64,000 nt of DNA from Kitagawia praeruptora (taxonomy: Eukaryota > Streptophyta > Magnoliopsida > Apiales > Apiaceae). The notes beneath the pieces are model-generated. The model was given only the letters and a program-made list of their open reading frames with translations, searched no databases and had not been told where the DNA came from. The stretch covers positions 112,240,501 through 112,304,500 of the forward strand of contig CM075353.1 of assembly GCA_037693485.1 (NCBI GenBank), given 5' to 3'. This document shows, one piece after another, positions 12,144 to 23,079 of the stretch; position 1 is the stretch's first letter; each line of letters opens with the position of its first letter. Both the position numbers and the translations under genes were made by a program.

Positions 12144-13044
12144 TATGTTTGATCGTTTTATGAAACAAAGGCCTAATTGCTTCAAGGAGGCCAAGACCCC
12201 GATGGATGTGGAAGCGTGGATTGATCATATGGAGAAGATCTTTCGGGTACTTAACTGTTCTGAGCTGGAAAAGGCTCGTTTTGGCATTTACCGTCTTGAG
12301 GGGGATGCTAGCATTTGGTGGAAGTCAGTGGTAGCTTCTCACGCAGCTGGATATGAGAATACTGTCACTTGGAATGTGTTTAAGGCACAGTTCGATCAGA
12401 GGTACTTTCCTGCAAGTATCCGTGAGGAGTATGTTCGGGAATATCAGAGCATAACTCAGAAGGAGGATGAATCTGTGGCGGACTTTCAGATCAGGTTTCA
12501 GAGGTTAGCTGGCTATGCACGGACCGTTGCTGGTACAGAGGAAGATAAAATCATGAAATTCAAGTGGGCTTTGAAGACTTCGATCCGTAACCACATCATT
12601 GCAAACCGCTACACTACGATGGACAGTTTGGTGGACAGTGCCAGAGATCAAGAACTTCATCAAACAGACTTCCGTAAGCAGCAAGACATGCAGAATCAGA
12701 AAAGAAAAAGGGATGACGAATCTACCGAGCAAAACAAGAATCTTAAGAATAATAATGGATCTTCTGGTGGATTTGAGAAAAATGATCATGGGTATAACAC
12801 ACGAAACTTTCGACAGAGAAATGGAAACCAGGAAAATCAGAATGAAGCAAAGTCTCATTGTCAACATTGTGGGAAGATGCACGGTGGAAACACTTGTCAT
12901 TGGACTACTGGCGCATGTTTTAGGTGCGGGGAACAAGGTCACACTATTCGAAATTGCAAAGTGACATCCAACAATCGCAAGGATAATGATGATCAAGACG
13001 GAAACAACAAACAAATAACTGCAAATGACGCTGCAAATAATTGA
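12144..13044 (+). CDS. Gag polyprotein, 5'-truncated gypsy fragment
   Basis: The product is a retrotransposon capsid/nucleocapsid protein; family members assemble virus-like particles around element RNA in the cytoplasm. The frame is open from 12079, but the first 22 codons come from LTR and junction sequence, so I start at the Met at 12144 (FDRFMKQRPNCF). A Retrotrans_gag-type domain follows (MEKIFRVLNC, YRLEGDASIWWK, QRYFPASIREEY) and then a basic Asn/Lys-rich stretch. A CCHC zinc knuckle, CFRCGEQGHTIRNC, lies near 12917-12958, with a second Cys/His cluster (CQHCGKMHGGNTC) just before. The frame ends normally at TGA 13042-13044, about 340 bp before the 3' LTR. No pol follows. It could still act in trans if translated, but its natural leader is lost. 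Confidence 0.75.
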
Positions 13045-13387
13045 GGTATTATTTTCAAAACCACTTTCTATTATTGTGATTCATGTTATAAATTTTAATG
13101 TGTGCATAATAAATTCTTGTATTTATACTTCTTTGTGATGCTTGCGCATCTGACCAATCCTATTTGTGAAAGTTTATTGTCATTTTTACATGGGAATTAT
13201 TATGTGTATAAAAAAAAAATGTGATTAGACGATTTCCCTAATCAAATTGGTTTGGAAGGATTTTGAAATTTCTGAAGCCGTGATATTTTCTGAGAATCGA
13301 CATTTGTGTCCATTTGAGATGTTTGCATTTTGGAAATAGGTATGCAGCTTAAATTTCGAGGACGAAATTTTTGTAAGGAGGGAAGAA

Positions 13388-13481
13388 TGTAATATCCCAC
13401 TTTTTTTTATGTGTATATTATATAATTAAATTGAGTACTTATTTATAAAAATATATTTTTATTGTAAATCAGATTATTAGT
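13388..13481 (+). repeat. Left part of the 3' LTR of the gag-only gypsy element
   Basis: Starts TGTAATATCCCAC, the same as 11437. It is cut after TTAGT (13477-13481), the Athila TSD, and continues at 24379-26723. Confidence 0.8.
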
Positions 13482-14775
13482 TGACAAGGCCGTCGCGTGC
13501 CTATCAAATAATAAATCTAACAAATCCTTCTAACTATGTAGTAGGGTAAGTCAGAGTCGATCCCACAGAGACAAACGTATCAATCACTAGTTGTTTCTGA
13601 TTTAATTCGGCTAAGCAAGTAACACAATAAATATTGAGAGATTATTAAGCTAATTTTATACTAAAGAGAATTGTGTTTGTATTAATCAAATATTAAAAAC
13701 ATCCAGAATTAAGTATCCCCACTAGCATGAATCAATGCAATTACGATTTCCCGTCCCAATTAATCATGTACTACTCAAGAGGAAAGATGCGCCCTATAAA
13801 TACCAATAACCTCTCTCGAGTATTAATGGCTTCTCTAACTTACAATCAAACCTATTCTCATGGTATCATGCAATTTAGAGACATTAAACACGGCATCCTA
13901 ACTTCCTAACAATTCGTTCTACCTATTCTCATGGAGAATTTCATGTCCTCATTGGATAAATCACAACCATCTAAATCCAACTCTCGTTGATAAATAGACA
14001 ATGGTTCAAACAATAAACATAATCACGTCTGACATGTAATTGCTAATTAAAACAACTCAATAAGCAAGAGCAATTATCATAACCAAATTGGGGGAATTGG
14101 GAAAATCATGCACCAATCATAACTAGGGTTCAACTTAACCCTAGATTAATAATCTACTCACTCATAATTGAATTAACAAAACAAGAATAATTAATTGAAC
14201 ACATAATTGTAAGAATAGAAGAAAAACCTTTAATCTTCGATCTTGAAGAAAATAATTAATCTCCCCAAAAGTCTCCAGAAGAAAGAGTTACAAAATTATC
14301 TGTCTATACGTCCGTCCCTCTACGTATGTATATCTCTAATGTTTTTATATGCCTCTAATAAAAATATTTTACAAGTACGTTTCCTAAACTGAATAGATTT
14401 CCCATGAAAATTCGTACTTGACTCTTCCCAAGTAATTCTGGGCCGCTCCAATTGTAATATGACATCTGGACCATCTTAGAATGATAGAAAATTTAATTAT
14501 CTTCACGTGGGCAGTTGAATCACCCAATTCTGACTTGTAGAACTCAAGATATGGCCAAAATAGTGAATTGCGCGCGTGCAGCCCAACAAATCCGAATTTC
14601 CTTCTAATAAATCTCCAATTAAGCTCTTTATTCTCAAATCCTTCCAAGTTTAGAATTTCCTTGCTTCCTATAATAAAACATTAAAATTTATTAAATAAAA
14701 ATCCAATTAAATGCAAAATATAATAAATATGAGGAATATAATCATATAAAATATATATAAATATACATTCTATCA
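13482..14775 (-). repeat. 3' LTR of the Athila element
   Basis: 1294 bp, the same length as its partner at 23080-24373 with a single observed substitution. The outer edge adjoins TSD TTAGT and the inner edge the polypurine tract. Confidence 0.92.
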
Positions 14776-17057
14776 AACATCCCCACACTTAGCATTTGCA
14801 CGTCCTCGGGCAAATAAAGAAATAAAAACTATCCTAACTAACTAACAAACATCACTTTCGTAGATGACACGATTGCATTGAGCGTATGCAACAAGCCGTT
14901 AAACCCCTAGGCAGCCCTAGTAGGACGAGTTTTGTCTCGTGAGGGTTTATAGTGAATGTACCCACAAAATTCATCTAACCATGCAAAAGATCAATGCTAA
15001 CACAACACCACACACACAAGTCCTCTCATGCCACATCAACTTAAGAATCAAAGCAAACATACGATGTCTTGGTGTCGAAAGTGCAAGTATTCACGTAGTC
15101 TACTCAACCAACATGCAGAAGGTCATAAAAATTCATGTCAAGTGTAAAAATCGTTGGTAATCATGCTAAGCCCACAAGAAACACATCTTTAAGTCTAAAC
15201 CTGGGATCTCCTATGCCAAAACAAGTAATAACTCACCTTTCACTCAAAAACGAATATTCACTCAAGAACAAGGTTAAGTGTATCACTCAATTCCAACAAA
15301 ATCATAAACACAACTTGACACTCGCAATCAATCTCACTCTCAACACAACATACATCACTGATGACAATCAAAAGGTCTTTATTCGGGTTGTAGCGTGGGC
15401 TAGGGACAAGGTATGTCAAGTAAAGCTAAAACAGGTTAATGTCAAAAGCTAGTACCCAACAATAATCATTATTCAATTCCCTTTCTATTAAAACAAATAC
15501 TTCCCCACACTTGGATTTTTCAATATCCCTTATATAACAACTTGACTAGTCAAATGAAGAAGGATCATAAAAGATAAGTATGCTCTCATATTTATTTTTT
15601 TTCTTTATTTTTTTTCTTTTTTCTTTTCTGTTTTTTTTTTTTCTTTTTCTTTTTTCTTGAGAGCTAAAGAATAAACACAATGATCCATAGATATTTTATG
15701 AATTTCGACTAGCAAGCATCAACCCAAAATTAATATTCCCCAAAAGTATGATCATCAATAACCCCCCCTTTTTATGAACACCTTATTACTCCCTTAAGCA
15801 CGATACTAGCCTTTGACAATTTAGGTTCAAATTCAATGCAAGGCCAATAGAATAAAAAGGATAATAGCAAGTAATGTAGTGTGTCACCGAAAGAATAGGA
15901 TTAAGCTCAAAGGGTTAACTAATTGATCATGTATAAAAGGTGTGGAAATATGGGAAATACGAGGTTATACCTAAATGCCTTTATCATCTCATCATCAAGT
16001 AATGTCATGCATTTCAAGAAAGATCTCAAGTAAGTGCTAGCAATGTAAACAACATGTGGACACTCAAGCAAACGAAAAATCATGCAAAAGATATGCATAT
16101 AGGCTCAAAACTCACTTGGTGTGACAAAACATAATCAATCCCAGGTAACAAGACTCTCTAACGCACCTACTTGTACTCAAAGCATGGAAACCAAGTCATC
16201 TTGCACATATTCATGTCATTCTAATCACTTACCACATTCAATTAAGTCTACCAGTTTCAACTTGCTAGTGTAAGTGTGTGCACAAGAACAAAGCACGTCA
16301 CTTCTCATACAAAAGCGTCCATAAACACAAGAATTCTACGCATGCATGGGTGTATCAAGCAAAATACAACAACTAATCAAATTGCATGGCTAGAATTATT
16401 TTTGGTATTTTTATTTTTATTTTTTTTTTTTTTTTTGGAATTTTTTTTTTTTTTTTTTTAAAACAAGTAATACACTACGTTGAGAACACCTCCCCACACT
16501 TAAGCGGTTCATTGTCCCCAAAGAACAAGATACAAAACTACAATTAAAAACAAAATAAAACTACACTAAAAAGAAAAGAAAGAAAACTCCCCTGGAATCA
16601 AGGTGTGGAGTGTGAAAACCATCCCTCCTTTGCTTAGGAGCCATAATAACCAAAACTGCATTCAACAATAGCTTCACCAACAACCACCAAGAAATATCCT
16701 ACCAAAAACCACCAAGCAATATCACACCAAAAATACCCAATTAACAAGAATATTACAAAACCCCCAATTTACAAGAACACAAATTCGTAATAAAAAAAAA
16801 AAATTAGAGAAGAAAAATCCCAATTACGAATCAAAGAGGTGAACTTGTACTAATTTTCCCCCAAACTTGAATTTTTTAAAGATGTAGAGAAAGAAAATAA
16901 TAAATTGGGTGTGTATGTATGGGTATAAATAGATAATGGAGTGATAGGATGGATTTAAGAATTTTAAGGTGAAAAGGAAAAAAAATTTGGGTGGAATTTG
17001 AAATTTGATGTAGGATAGAAATAGGATTTAGGGATTAAAAATAAAAATAAAAATAAA

Positions 17058-17099
<42 letters not shown>

Positions 17100-17478
17100 G
17101 AATTAGAATAGAAATAGGTTTAGAATTTTTGGAGAAAAGATGGAAGGTTTTGGAATTAAAATAGGAAAAGAATAGGTTTAGAATGGGTGTATAAAAAGAA
17201 TGGGGTGAAGAATGATTTTTTTTTTTATATAAACATAACAACACTCGGACACACAACAGGAAACAAGCTGAAAAATTTTGAACACTTCCTGGACAACGCG
17301 CAGACTGCGCGTGCTGAATGCAAATTGCCCCTATTACAGACACGCAACAGCAAGTTGCGCCTCCGGGCCGCAAACTGCCTTATGGACAGAAACGCAACCG
17401 CAGGTTGCGTTACAGCCCCGCAACCTGCTCCTCTTCCAGTAACGCAGGGGCTACCTGCGTTACAGCCCCGCAATTTGC

Positions 17479-17519
<41 letters not shown>

Positions 17520-17522
17520 CAA

Positions 17523-17559
<37 letters not shown>

Positions 17560-17626
17560 TAATGCATGGGTTGCCTCCCACGAAGCGCATTTGTTTAATG
17601 TCGTTAGCCCGACACCGTCTCATCAA
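14776..17626 (-). other. Non-coding 3' region of the Athila element
   Basis: This lies between the pol stop codon and the 3' LTR. No env-like open frame survives on the minus strand. The region holds pyrimidine runs (15593-15660, 16416-16460), a (TAA)n run (17043-17097), two pure T runs of about 30 bp (17484-17515 and 17526-17555) and a GC-rich repeat cluster (17297-17482). The purine phrase AAGTGTGGGGA (minus strand), which serves as the polypurine tract at the LTR edge, recurs inside near 15502 and 16490. Confidence 0.7.
17297..17482 (-). repeat. GC-rich cluster of short direct and inverted repeats
   Basis: In an otherwise AT-rich element this 190-bp island repeats GCGTTACAGCCCCGCAA and variants of GCAACCTGCG/CGCAGGTTGCG, which can form several hairpins. 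Long T runs follow on the right. It lies just downstream of pol on the coding strand. Confidence 0.6.
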
Positions 17627-20600
17627 TCATTCTGTAGAAGGGGAAGATAGCTGAATATTCACCTCCTCGTTAATTGGTTCACCAGCTCTATAGTGCTTTA
17701 CTCTTTGCCCATTCACCTTGAATGACTCTCCATGGCTATTCATCAATTCAACTGCACCATATGGAAAAACCTTGCGTACCTTGAACGGACCTGACCACCT
17801 AGAACGAAGTTTTCCGGGAAAAAGTCTTAACCTTGAATTAAACAGAAGAACTAACTCACCTTCCTTGAATTCTCTTCGTAATAACCCTTTGTCATGCCAC
17901 TTCTTTGTTTTCTCCTTGTAAAGCTTAGAACTTTCATAAGCCTCCAAACGAAGCTCATCTAGCTCATTAAGTTGTAGAAGTCTCTTCTCACCCGCTGCTA
18001 ACATATCAAAATTCAAACCTTTGATAGCCCAAAATGCACGGTGCTCTAACTCTACGGGAAGATGACATGCTTTTCCATATACCAATCTGTACGGAGTTGT
18101 CCCAATAGGTGTCTTAAACGCAGTTCTATAAGCCCAAAGTGCATCATCAAGCTTCATAGACCAATCCTTCCTTGATTTTGCGACTGTCTTCTCCAAGATA
18201 TTCTTTATTTCACGATTAGAGATCTCCACCTGACCACTGGTTTGGGGATGATAAGAAAGTCCCACCTTATGATAAACTCCATATTTCTTCAACATTGCTT
18301 CAAAACGATTTTCGAGAAAATGCTTTCCTCCATCGCTAATTAAAATCCTTGGCACTCCAAATCTAGGAAAAATCGTCTTCTTAAAGAATTTGCTCACAAC
18401 ACGAGCATCATTAGTGGGTGATGCAATGGCTTCAACCCATTTTGAGACGTAATCCACAGCTACCAAGATATACCTGTTCTTAAAAGATGGAGGGAATGGT
18501 CCCATGAAATCTACTCCCCAAACATCAAAAAGCTCCACTTCAAGAATGCCATTGAGGGGCATCTCATTGCGTCTTGAAATATTTCCAGTTCTTTGACAAC
18601 GATCACAAGAATGAACATATTGGTGGACATCTTTAAAGAGAGTTGGCCAATAAAAACCGCACTGAAGAATCTTTGCAGCAGTTTTCGTAGTACTTGCATG
18701 ACCACCACTTGGCAAATCGTGACAATGTGAGATTATAGAAGCAATCTCATTATACGGAACACATCTTCTAATGACTCCATCAGCACAAGATTTATAAAGA
18801 AAAGGATCATCCCAAAAGTGCTTCCTCACATCATAGAAAAATTTCTTCTTTTGTTGCGACGAGTAACCATGAGGAACAGTTCCACTAGCTAAGAAATTAG
18901 CTATGTCAGCATACCAAGGAACCTCTAGACTTGCAAGAGAAAGTAGATGATCGTCAGGAAAAGAATCATCAAGTGGAGTAGATTTACCATCTTCCTCATC
19001 AAGAGTAAGGCGTGAAAGATGATCAGCAACCACGTTCTCAGCCCCTTTCTTATCTTTAATCTCTAAGTCAAATTCTTGAAGAAGCAAAATCCAACGAATC
19101 AGACGAGGTTTAGCATCCTTCTTACTCATCAAGTATCTCAAAGCTGCATGATCAGTGTGAACAATAACTTTCGAACCAACGAGATAGGATCGAAATTTTT
19201 CCATAGAATACACCACTGCTAGCAATTCTTTCTCCGTTGTTGCATAATTAATCTGAGCCCCATCCAAGGTCTTGCTTGTATAGTAAATAGCATGCAGCTT
19301 TCCATCTTTCCTTTGGCCTAGGACTGCACCAATAGCTTGATCACTAGCATCACACATGATCTCAAATGGTAGACTCCAATCCGGTGGTTGCATAATTGGA
19401 GCAGAAACAAGAGCTTTCTTCAATGTTTCAAAAGCCTCAACACAAGCATCAGTGAACACAAAAGGTACCTCCTTACCCAAGAGCTCAGTAAGAGGTCGAG
19501 CAATCTTCGAAAAATCTTTGATGAAACGGCGATAGAAACCCGCATGACCAAGAAAACTTCTTATCCCCTTGACTGAAGTAGGGGGTGGCAAGCGCTCAAC
19601 AACCTCGACCTTGGCTTTATCAACTTCAATGCCTCTCTTCGAAACAACATGACCCAGAACAACTCCCTCTTGTACCATAAAGTGGCATTTTTCCCAATTG
19701 AGAATGAGATTAACTTCTTGACATCTATGAAGCACCTTCTCCAAATTATGTAAACATGCATCAAAAGAAGTTCCACCAACTGAGAAGTCATCCATAAAAA
19801 CCTCCATAATGTCTTCAATGAAATCTGAGAAAATCGCCATCATACATCTCTGAAAAGTGGGAGGAGCACAACATAGACCAAACGGCATTCTGCGGTATGC
19901 AAATGTACCATAGGGACATGTGAAAGTCGTCTTTTCTTGATCATTTGGATGGATAGGAATCTGGAAGAAGCCTGAATATCCATCTAAGAAGCAGAAGTAA
20001 GAATGTTTCGCCAACCTTTCAAGCATTTGATCAATAAAAGGGAGAGGAAAATGATCTTTCCTTGTGGCCTTATTCAATTTTCGATAATCAATGCACATGC
20101 GCCACCCTGTAACAGTTCTAGTAGAAATCATCTCACCCTTATCATTCTTCACCACGGTCATTCCTCCTTTCTTTGGAACAACATGCACAGGACTAACCCA
20201 CTTGCTGTCAGAGATAGGATAGATTATACCTGCATCAAGAAGTTTTAAAACCTCCTTTTTGACCACCTCCATCATATTAGGATTGAGTCTCCGTTGAGGC
20301 TCAATAGAAGAAGCTTGCTCATCTTCCAAAATAATCTTATGCATGCAGAATGATGGATTAATGCCTTTGATATCATCAATGGAATACCCAATAACATTTT
20401 TATATTTCCTCAAGACCGTGAGCAACTGCTCAATTTGAATGTCATCAAGCTCAGAATTAACAATGATAGGATATGATTCATTAGGGCCCATAAACACATA
20501 TTTCAAAGATGCAGGTAGTGGTTTCAGTTCTACCTTAGGAGGCGTGGAACTCTCCTTAACTTCCTCATGCTGTAGCACATTAGAATGTTCATGCTTATAT

Positions 20601-22942
20601 GTAGGTGCTGCATCCAAAAACTTCTCGTAACCCTGACACTCTCCATTTTCTTCATCAACATTACCCTCAAGAACAGCTTGAAGTGGATCCTCAGATAATA
20701 GAATTTTGGCTTTCATGTCGATCACTTCCTCTAGTGCATCCACCCTATTTACAGACTCATCCGTAGAAGGATGTCCCATTGTACTTTGCAGCTTGAATTC
20801 CATCTTCTCTTCGCCTACCTCAAAAGAAATCCTTCCATTTTTCATGTCAATGATAGCTCCAGCTGTTGCTAAGAAAGGCCTCCCAAGAATGATAGGAATA
20901 TTTGCATCTTCTTCCATTTCCATGACAACAAAATCACATGGAATATAAAACTTTCCTACCTTAAGGGGCACATCTTCAAGAATTCCAAGTGGAAATTTCA
21001 CACTTCTGTCTGCCAGTTGTAGAGAGATACGTGTGGGTTTTAGTTCACCCATCTGAAGCTGTTCACAAATCGATAAAGGCATCAAACTGACACTTGCTCC
21101 AAGATCACACAAAGCCCTTTTAATTTCGACATCCCCAAGCTGAACAGGAATAGAGTAGCTACCTGGATCCGCTAACTTCTTCGGAAGATCATTTTGCAAG
21201 ATGGCACTGCACTCTACCGTTAATGAGATGGTAGAGCTTTCTTCAATTTTTCTCTTCCTTGACAAAATATCTTTCAGGAATTTTGCATAAGATGGCATCT
21301 CAGTGATAGCATCCATGAATGGGATATTGATATGTAGCTTCTGCAAAATTTCAAGGAACTTACCATACTTCTTCTCTAGCTTCGCTTGTGCCAACCTTTG
21401 TGGAAAAGGAACAGGCGGCACATATGGTTTGAGAGGAACAACTTCTGATTCTTTCTTTTCTTTTTCCACGATCTCTGGTTCTATCGGTTTCTCAGTTGAA
21501 ATATCCTCTTCACCTTCCTTAGCATTCACAACATTTTTGCTCACTTTCAATTCCGGCTCCTTCAATTCTGTACCACTTCTCAAAGTTATAGCATTGATAT
21601 GGCCCCTTGACGGTTGCTCAGTTTGGCCAGGAAGTTGGCCTGAAGACTTATTAAGTTGGCTCAACTGTTGAGAAATTTGAGTGATCGTGTTCTCCATCAT
21701 TTTGTTGTGAGCCTTTATCTCATTGATGCTTGAATCGAAGTGCTCATTCTTCTTTGATTGAGTAGAGATAAATCCTTCCATAAGAGTTTCCAAGTTGGAT
21801 TTCTGCGGCTGAGCTTGCTGAAAACCAGGAGGCTGAGAAAAGTTATTCTGTGAAGATTGAGCTTGACCCTGATTGTTCCTGTAGGAGAAATTTGGATGAT
21901 CTCTCCAACCTGGATTGTACGTGTTGGAGTAAGGATTATACTGCGGCCTCTGATTCTGATTGTAAAGAGCATTAGCTTGCTCAACTGCCATTCCAGAAGG
22001 ATTGTATTGACAAGCAAGTTTGGTGTGTCCAACAACACCACATATCTCACATGAAGCAACAGTAGATGAAGTGCTTCTGGAATCCAATTGCTCAATCTTT
22101 TTGACCATAGCCTGCATAGTAGTATTCAACATGGTTAGAGCATCAACATCATACTTACCACCTTTCTTAGGATGATTTCGATCACTGTATGGATAATTAT
22201 CATTAGACGCTATCTCGTCTAACAAAACTTTCGCATCCTCAGTACTCTTCTTCATAATAGAACCACCAGAAGAAGCATCAACAAAGTTTCGAAACTCTTG
22301 TGTCAACCCATTATAGAATGTTTGGATCAACAACCAGTCAGGAATTCCATGGTGAGGGCATTGTCTTTGAAGTCGCTTAAATTTTCTCCAAGCATCATGA
22401 AGTGACTCGTCATCATCTTGACGGAAATTAGAGATCTCATTCCGGAGCTTAGAGGTCTTCTTCTGACTGAAGAATTTTAGTAGAAAAGCCTTCGCAAGAC
22501 TATCCCAAGTAGTGAATGTATTTGGTCCTTCATCTTTCAACCAATCTTTTGCTGTATCACGAAGAGAGAATGGAAATAAGCGCAGCTTTATAGCATCATC
22601 ACTAACATTGGTCAGCTTTATTGTATCACACTTTTCAAGAAAACTCTCAAGATGATCCACAGGATTTTCAGTGGACAATCCCGCGAAAGAATCATTGGAG
22701 ATGAATTGGATGAACTGAGGCTTGAGCTCAAAGTGTGTAGCTGTGACTGCTGGTCTGACAATACTGGAGAGTACACCTGTAGCATCTGGCATACCATGCT
22801 CCCTGAGAGCTTTAGCTGTTGTATCAGTCATAATTTCCTTATCCTTGTTTTTCCTTCGCTTGCCTGCTTGCCTTCTTGCTGTAGCTTCAATTTCAGGATC
22901 AATTTCAATTAAGTTTTCAGTACCTGAACTTCGAGTGTGCAT
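17627..22942 (-). CDS. Athila-type gag-pol polyprotein, intact frame
   Basis: 1771 residues in one frame from the ATG at 22942. Gag is at about 60-255 (LRLFPFSLRDTAKDWL; QCPHHGIPDWLLIQTFYNGL), with one CCHC knuckle at 298-311 (CEICGVVGHTKLAC). Aspartic protease has DLGAS at about 613-617. Reverse transcriptase is at about 880-1080 with FMDD near 1049-1052, the variant of YXDD usual in this lineage. RNase H starts near 1198 (DASDQAIGAVL). Integrase has an HHCC zinc finger at about 1407-1448 and an Asp, Asp, Glu triad near 1478, 1536 and 1573. No stop or frameshift interrupts it, so the protein could be functional; one usual SDGGTHF motif reads SDGGKHF. The product would replicate the element RNA in cytoplasmic particles and integrate the cDNA in the nucleus. 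Confidence 0.93.
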   Translation of the reverse strand: MHTRSSGTENLIEIDPEIEATARRQAGKRRKNKDKEIMTDTTAKALREHGMPDATGVLSSIVRPAVTATHFELKPQFIQFISNDSFAGLSTENPVDHLESFLEKCDTIKLTNVSDDAIKLRLFPFSLRDTAKDWLKDEGPNTFTTWDSLAKAFLLKFFSQKKTSKLRNEISNFRQDDDESLHDAWRKFKRLQRQCPHHGIPDWLLIQTFYNGLTQEFRNFVDASSGGSIMKKSTEDAKVLLDEIASNDNYPYSDRNHPKKGGKYDVDALTMLNTTMQAMVKKIEQLDSRSTSSTVASCEICGVVGHTKLACQYNPSGMAVEQANALYNQNQRPQYNPYSNTYNPGWRDHPNFSYRNNQGQAQSSQNNFSQPPGFQQAQPQKSNLETLMEGFISTQSKKNEHFDSSINEIKAHNKMMENTITQISQQLSQLNKSSGQLPGQTEQPSRGHINAITLRSGTELKEPELKVSKNVVNAKEGEEDISTEKPIEPEIVEKEKKESEVVPLKPYVPPVPFPQRLAQAKLEKKYGKFLEILQKLHINIPFMDAITEMPSYAKFLKDILSRKRKIEESSTISLTVECSAILQNDLPKKLADPGSYSIPVQLGDVEIKRALCDLGASVSLMPLSICEQLQMGELKPTRISLQLADRSVKFPLGILEDVPLKVGKFYIPCDFVVMEMEEDANIPIILGRPFLATAGAIIDMKNGRISFEVGEEKMEFKLQSTMGHPSTDESVNRVDALEEVIDMKAKILLSEDPLQAVLEGNVDEENGECQGYEKFLDAAPTYKHEHSNVLQHEEVKESSTPPKVELKPLPASLKYVFMGPNESYPIIVNSELDDIQIEQLLTVLRKYKNVIGYSIDDIKGINPSFCMHKIILEDEQASSIEPQRRLNPNMMEVVKKEVLKLLDAGIIYPISDSKWVSPVHVVPKKGGMTVVKNDKGEMISTRTVTGWRMCIDYRKLNKATRKDHFPLPFIDQMLERLAKHSYFCFLDGYSGFFQIPIHPNDQEKTTFTCPYGTFAYRRMPFGLCCAPPTFQRCMMAIFSDFIEDIMEVFMDDFSVGGTSFDACLHNLEKVLHRCQEVNLILNWEKCHFMVQEGVVLGHVVSKRGIEVDKAKVEVVERLPPPTSVKGIRSFLGHAGFYRRFIKDFSKIARPLTELLGKEVPFVFTDACVEAFETLKKALVSAPIMQPPDWSLPFEIMCDASDQAIGAVLGQRKDGKLHAIYYTSKTLDGAQINYATTEKELLAVVYSMEKFRSYLVGSKVIVHTDHAALRYLMSKKDAKPRLIRWILLLQEFDLEIKDKKGAENVVADHLSRLTLDEEDGKSTPLDDSFPDDHLLSLASLEVPWYADIANFLASGTVPHGYSSQQKKKFFYDVRKHFWDDPFLYKSCADGVIRRCVPYNEIASIISHCHDLPSGGHASTTKTAAKILQCGFYWPTLFKDVHQYVHSCDRCQRTGNISRRNEMPLNGILEVELFDVWGVDFMGPFPPSFKNRYILVAVDYVSKWVEAIASPTNDARVVSKFFKKTIFPRFGVPRILISDGGKHFLENRFEAMLKKYGVYHKVGLSYHPQTSGQVEISNREIKNILEKTVAKSRKDWSMKLDDALWAYRTAFKTPIGTTPYRLVYGKACHLPVELEHRAFWAIKGLNFDMLAAGEKRLLQLNELDELRLEAYESSKLYKEKTKKWHDKGLLRREFKEGELVLLFNSRLRLFPGKLRSRWSGPFKVRKVFPYGAVELMNSHGESFKVNGQRVKHYRAGEPINEEVNIQLSSPSTE

Positions 22943-23054
22943 GCAACAAGAGAACTAGAAACGATGATCAATTAACAAGGGAATAATAGCCGAAGCAACT
23001 CAACTAAAATACTTAGCTAAATCAATTCAAAATTAACTAATCTAACACTGCTTT

Positions 23055-23073
23055 GTCCCCGGCAGCGGCGCCA
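23055..23073 (-). promoter_or_regulatory. Primer-binding site, tRNA-Asp type
   Basis: The minus strand reads TGGCGCCGCTGCCGGGGAC six bases after the 5' LTR, complementary to a tRNA-Asp 3' end with one likely mismatch. Confidence 0.8.
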
Positions 23074-23079
23074 AAAATT

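Noticed and set aside
12505..13014. 169-codon open frame antisense to gag
   Set aside because: It mirrors the gag frame on the other strand, has no domain features, and the sense frame clearly encodes gag with zinc knuckles.
13727..13909. 60-codon frame, repeated at 23325-23507, as a small conserved gene
   Set aside because: The two copies are simply the same position in the two Athila LTRs.
17187..17654. Overlapping + and - frames of 110-155 codons with long Phe or Lys runs
   Set aside because: They are translations of poly(T)/poly(A) tracts and GC-rich repeats in the Athila 3' region.
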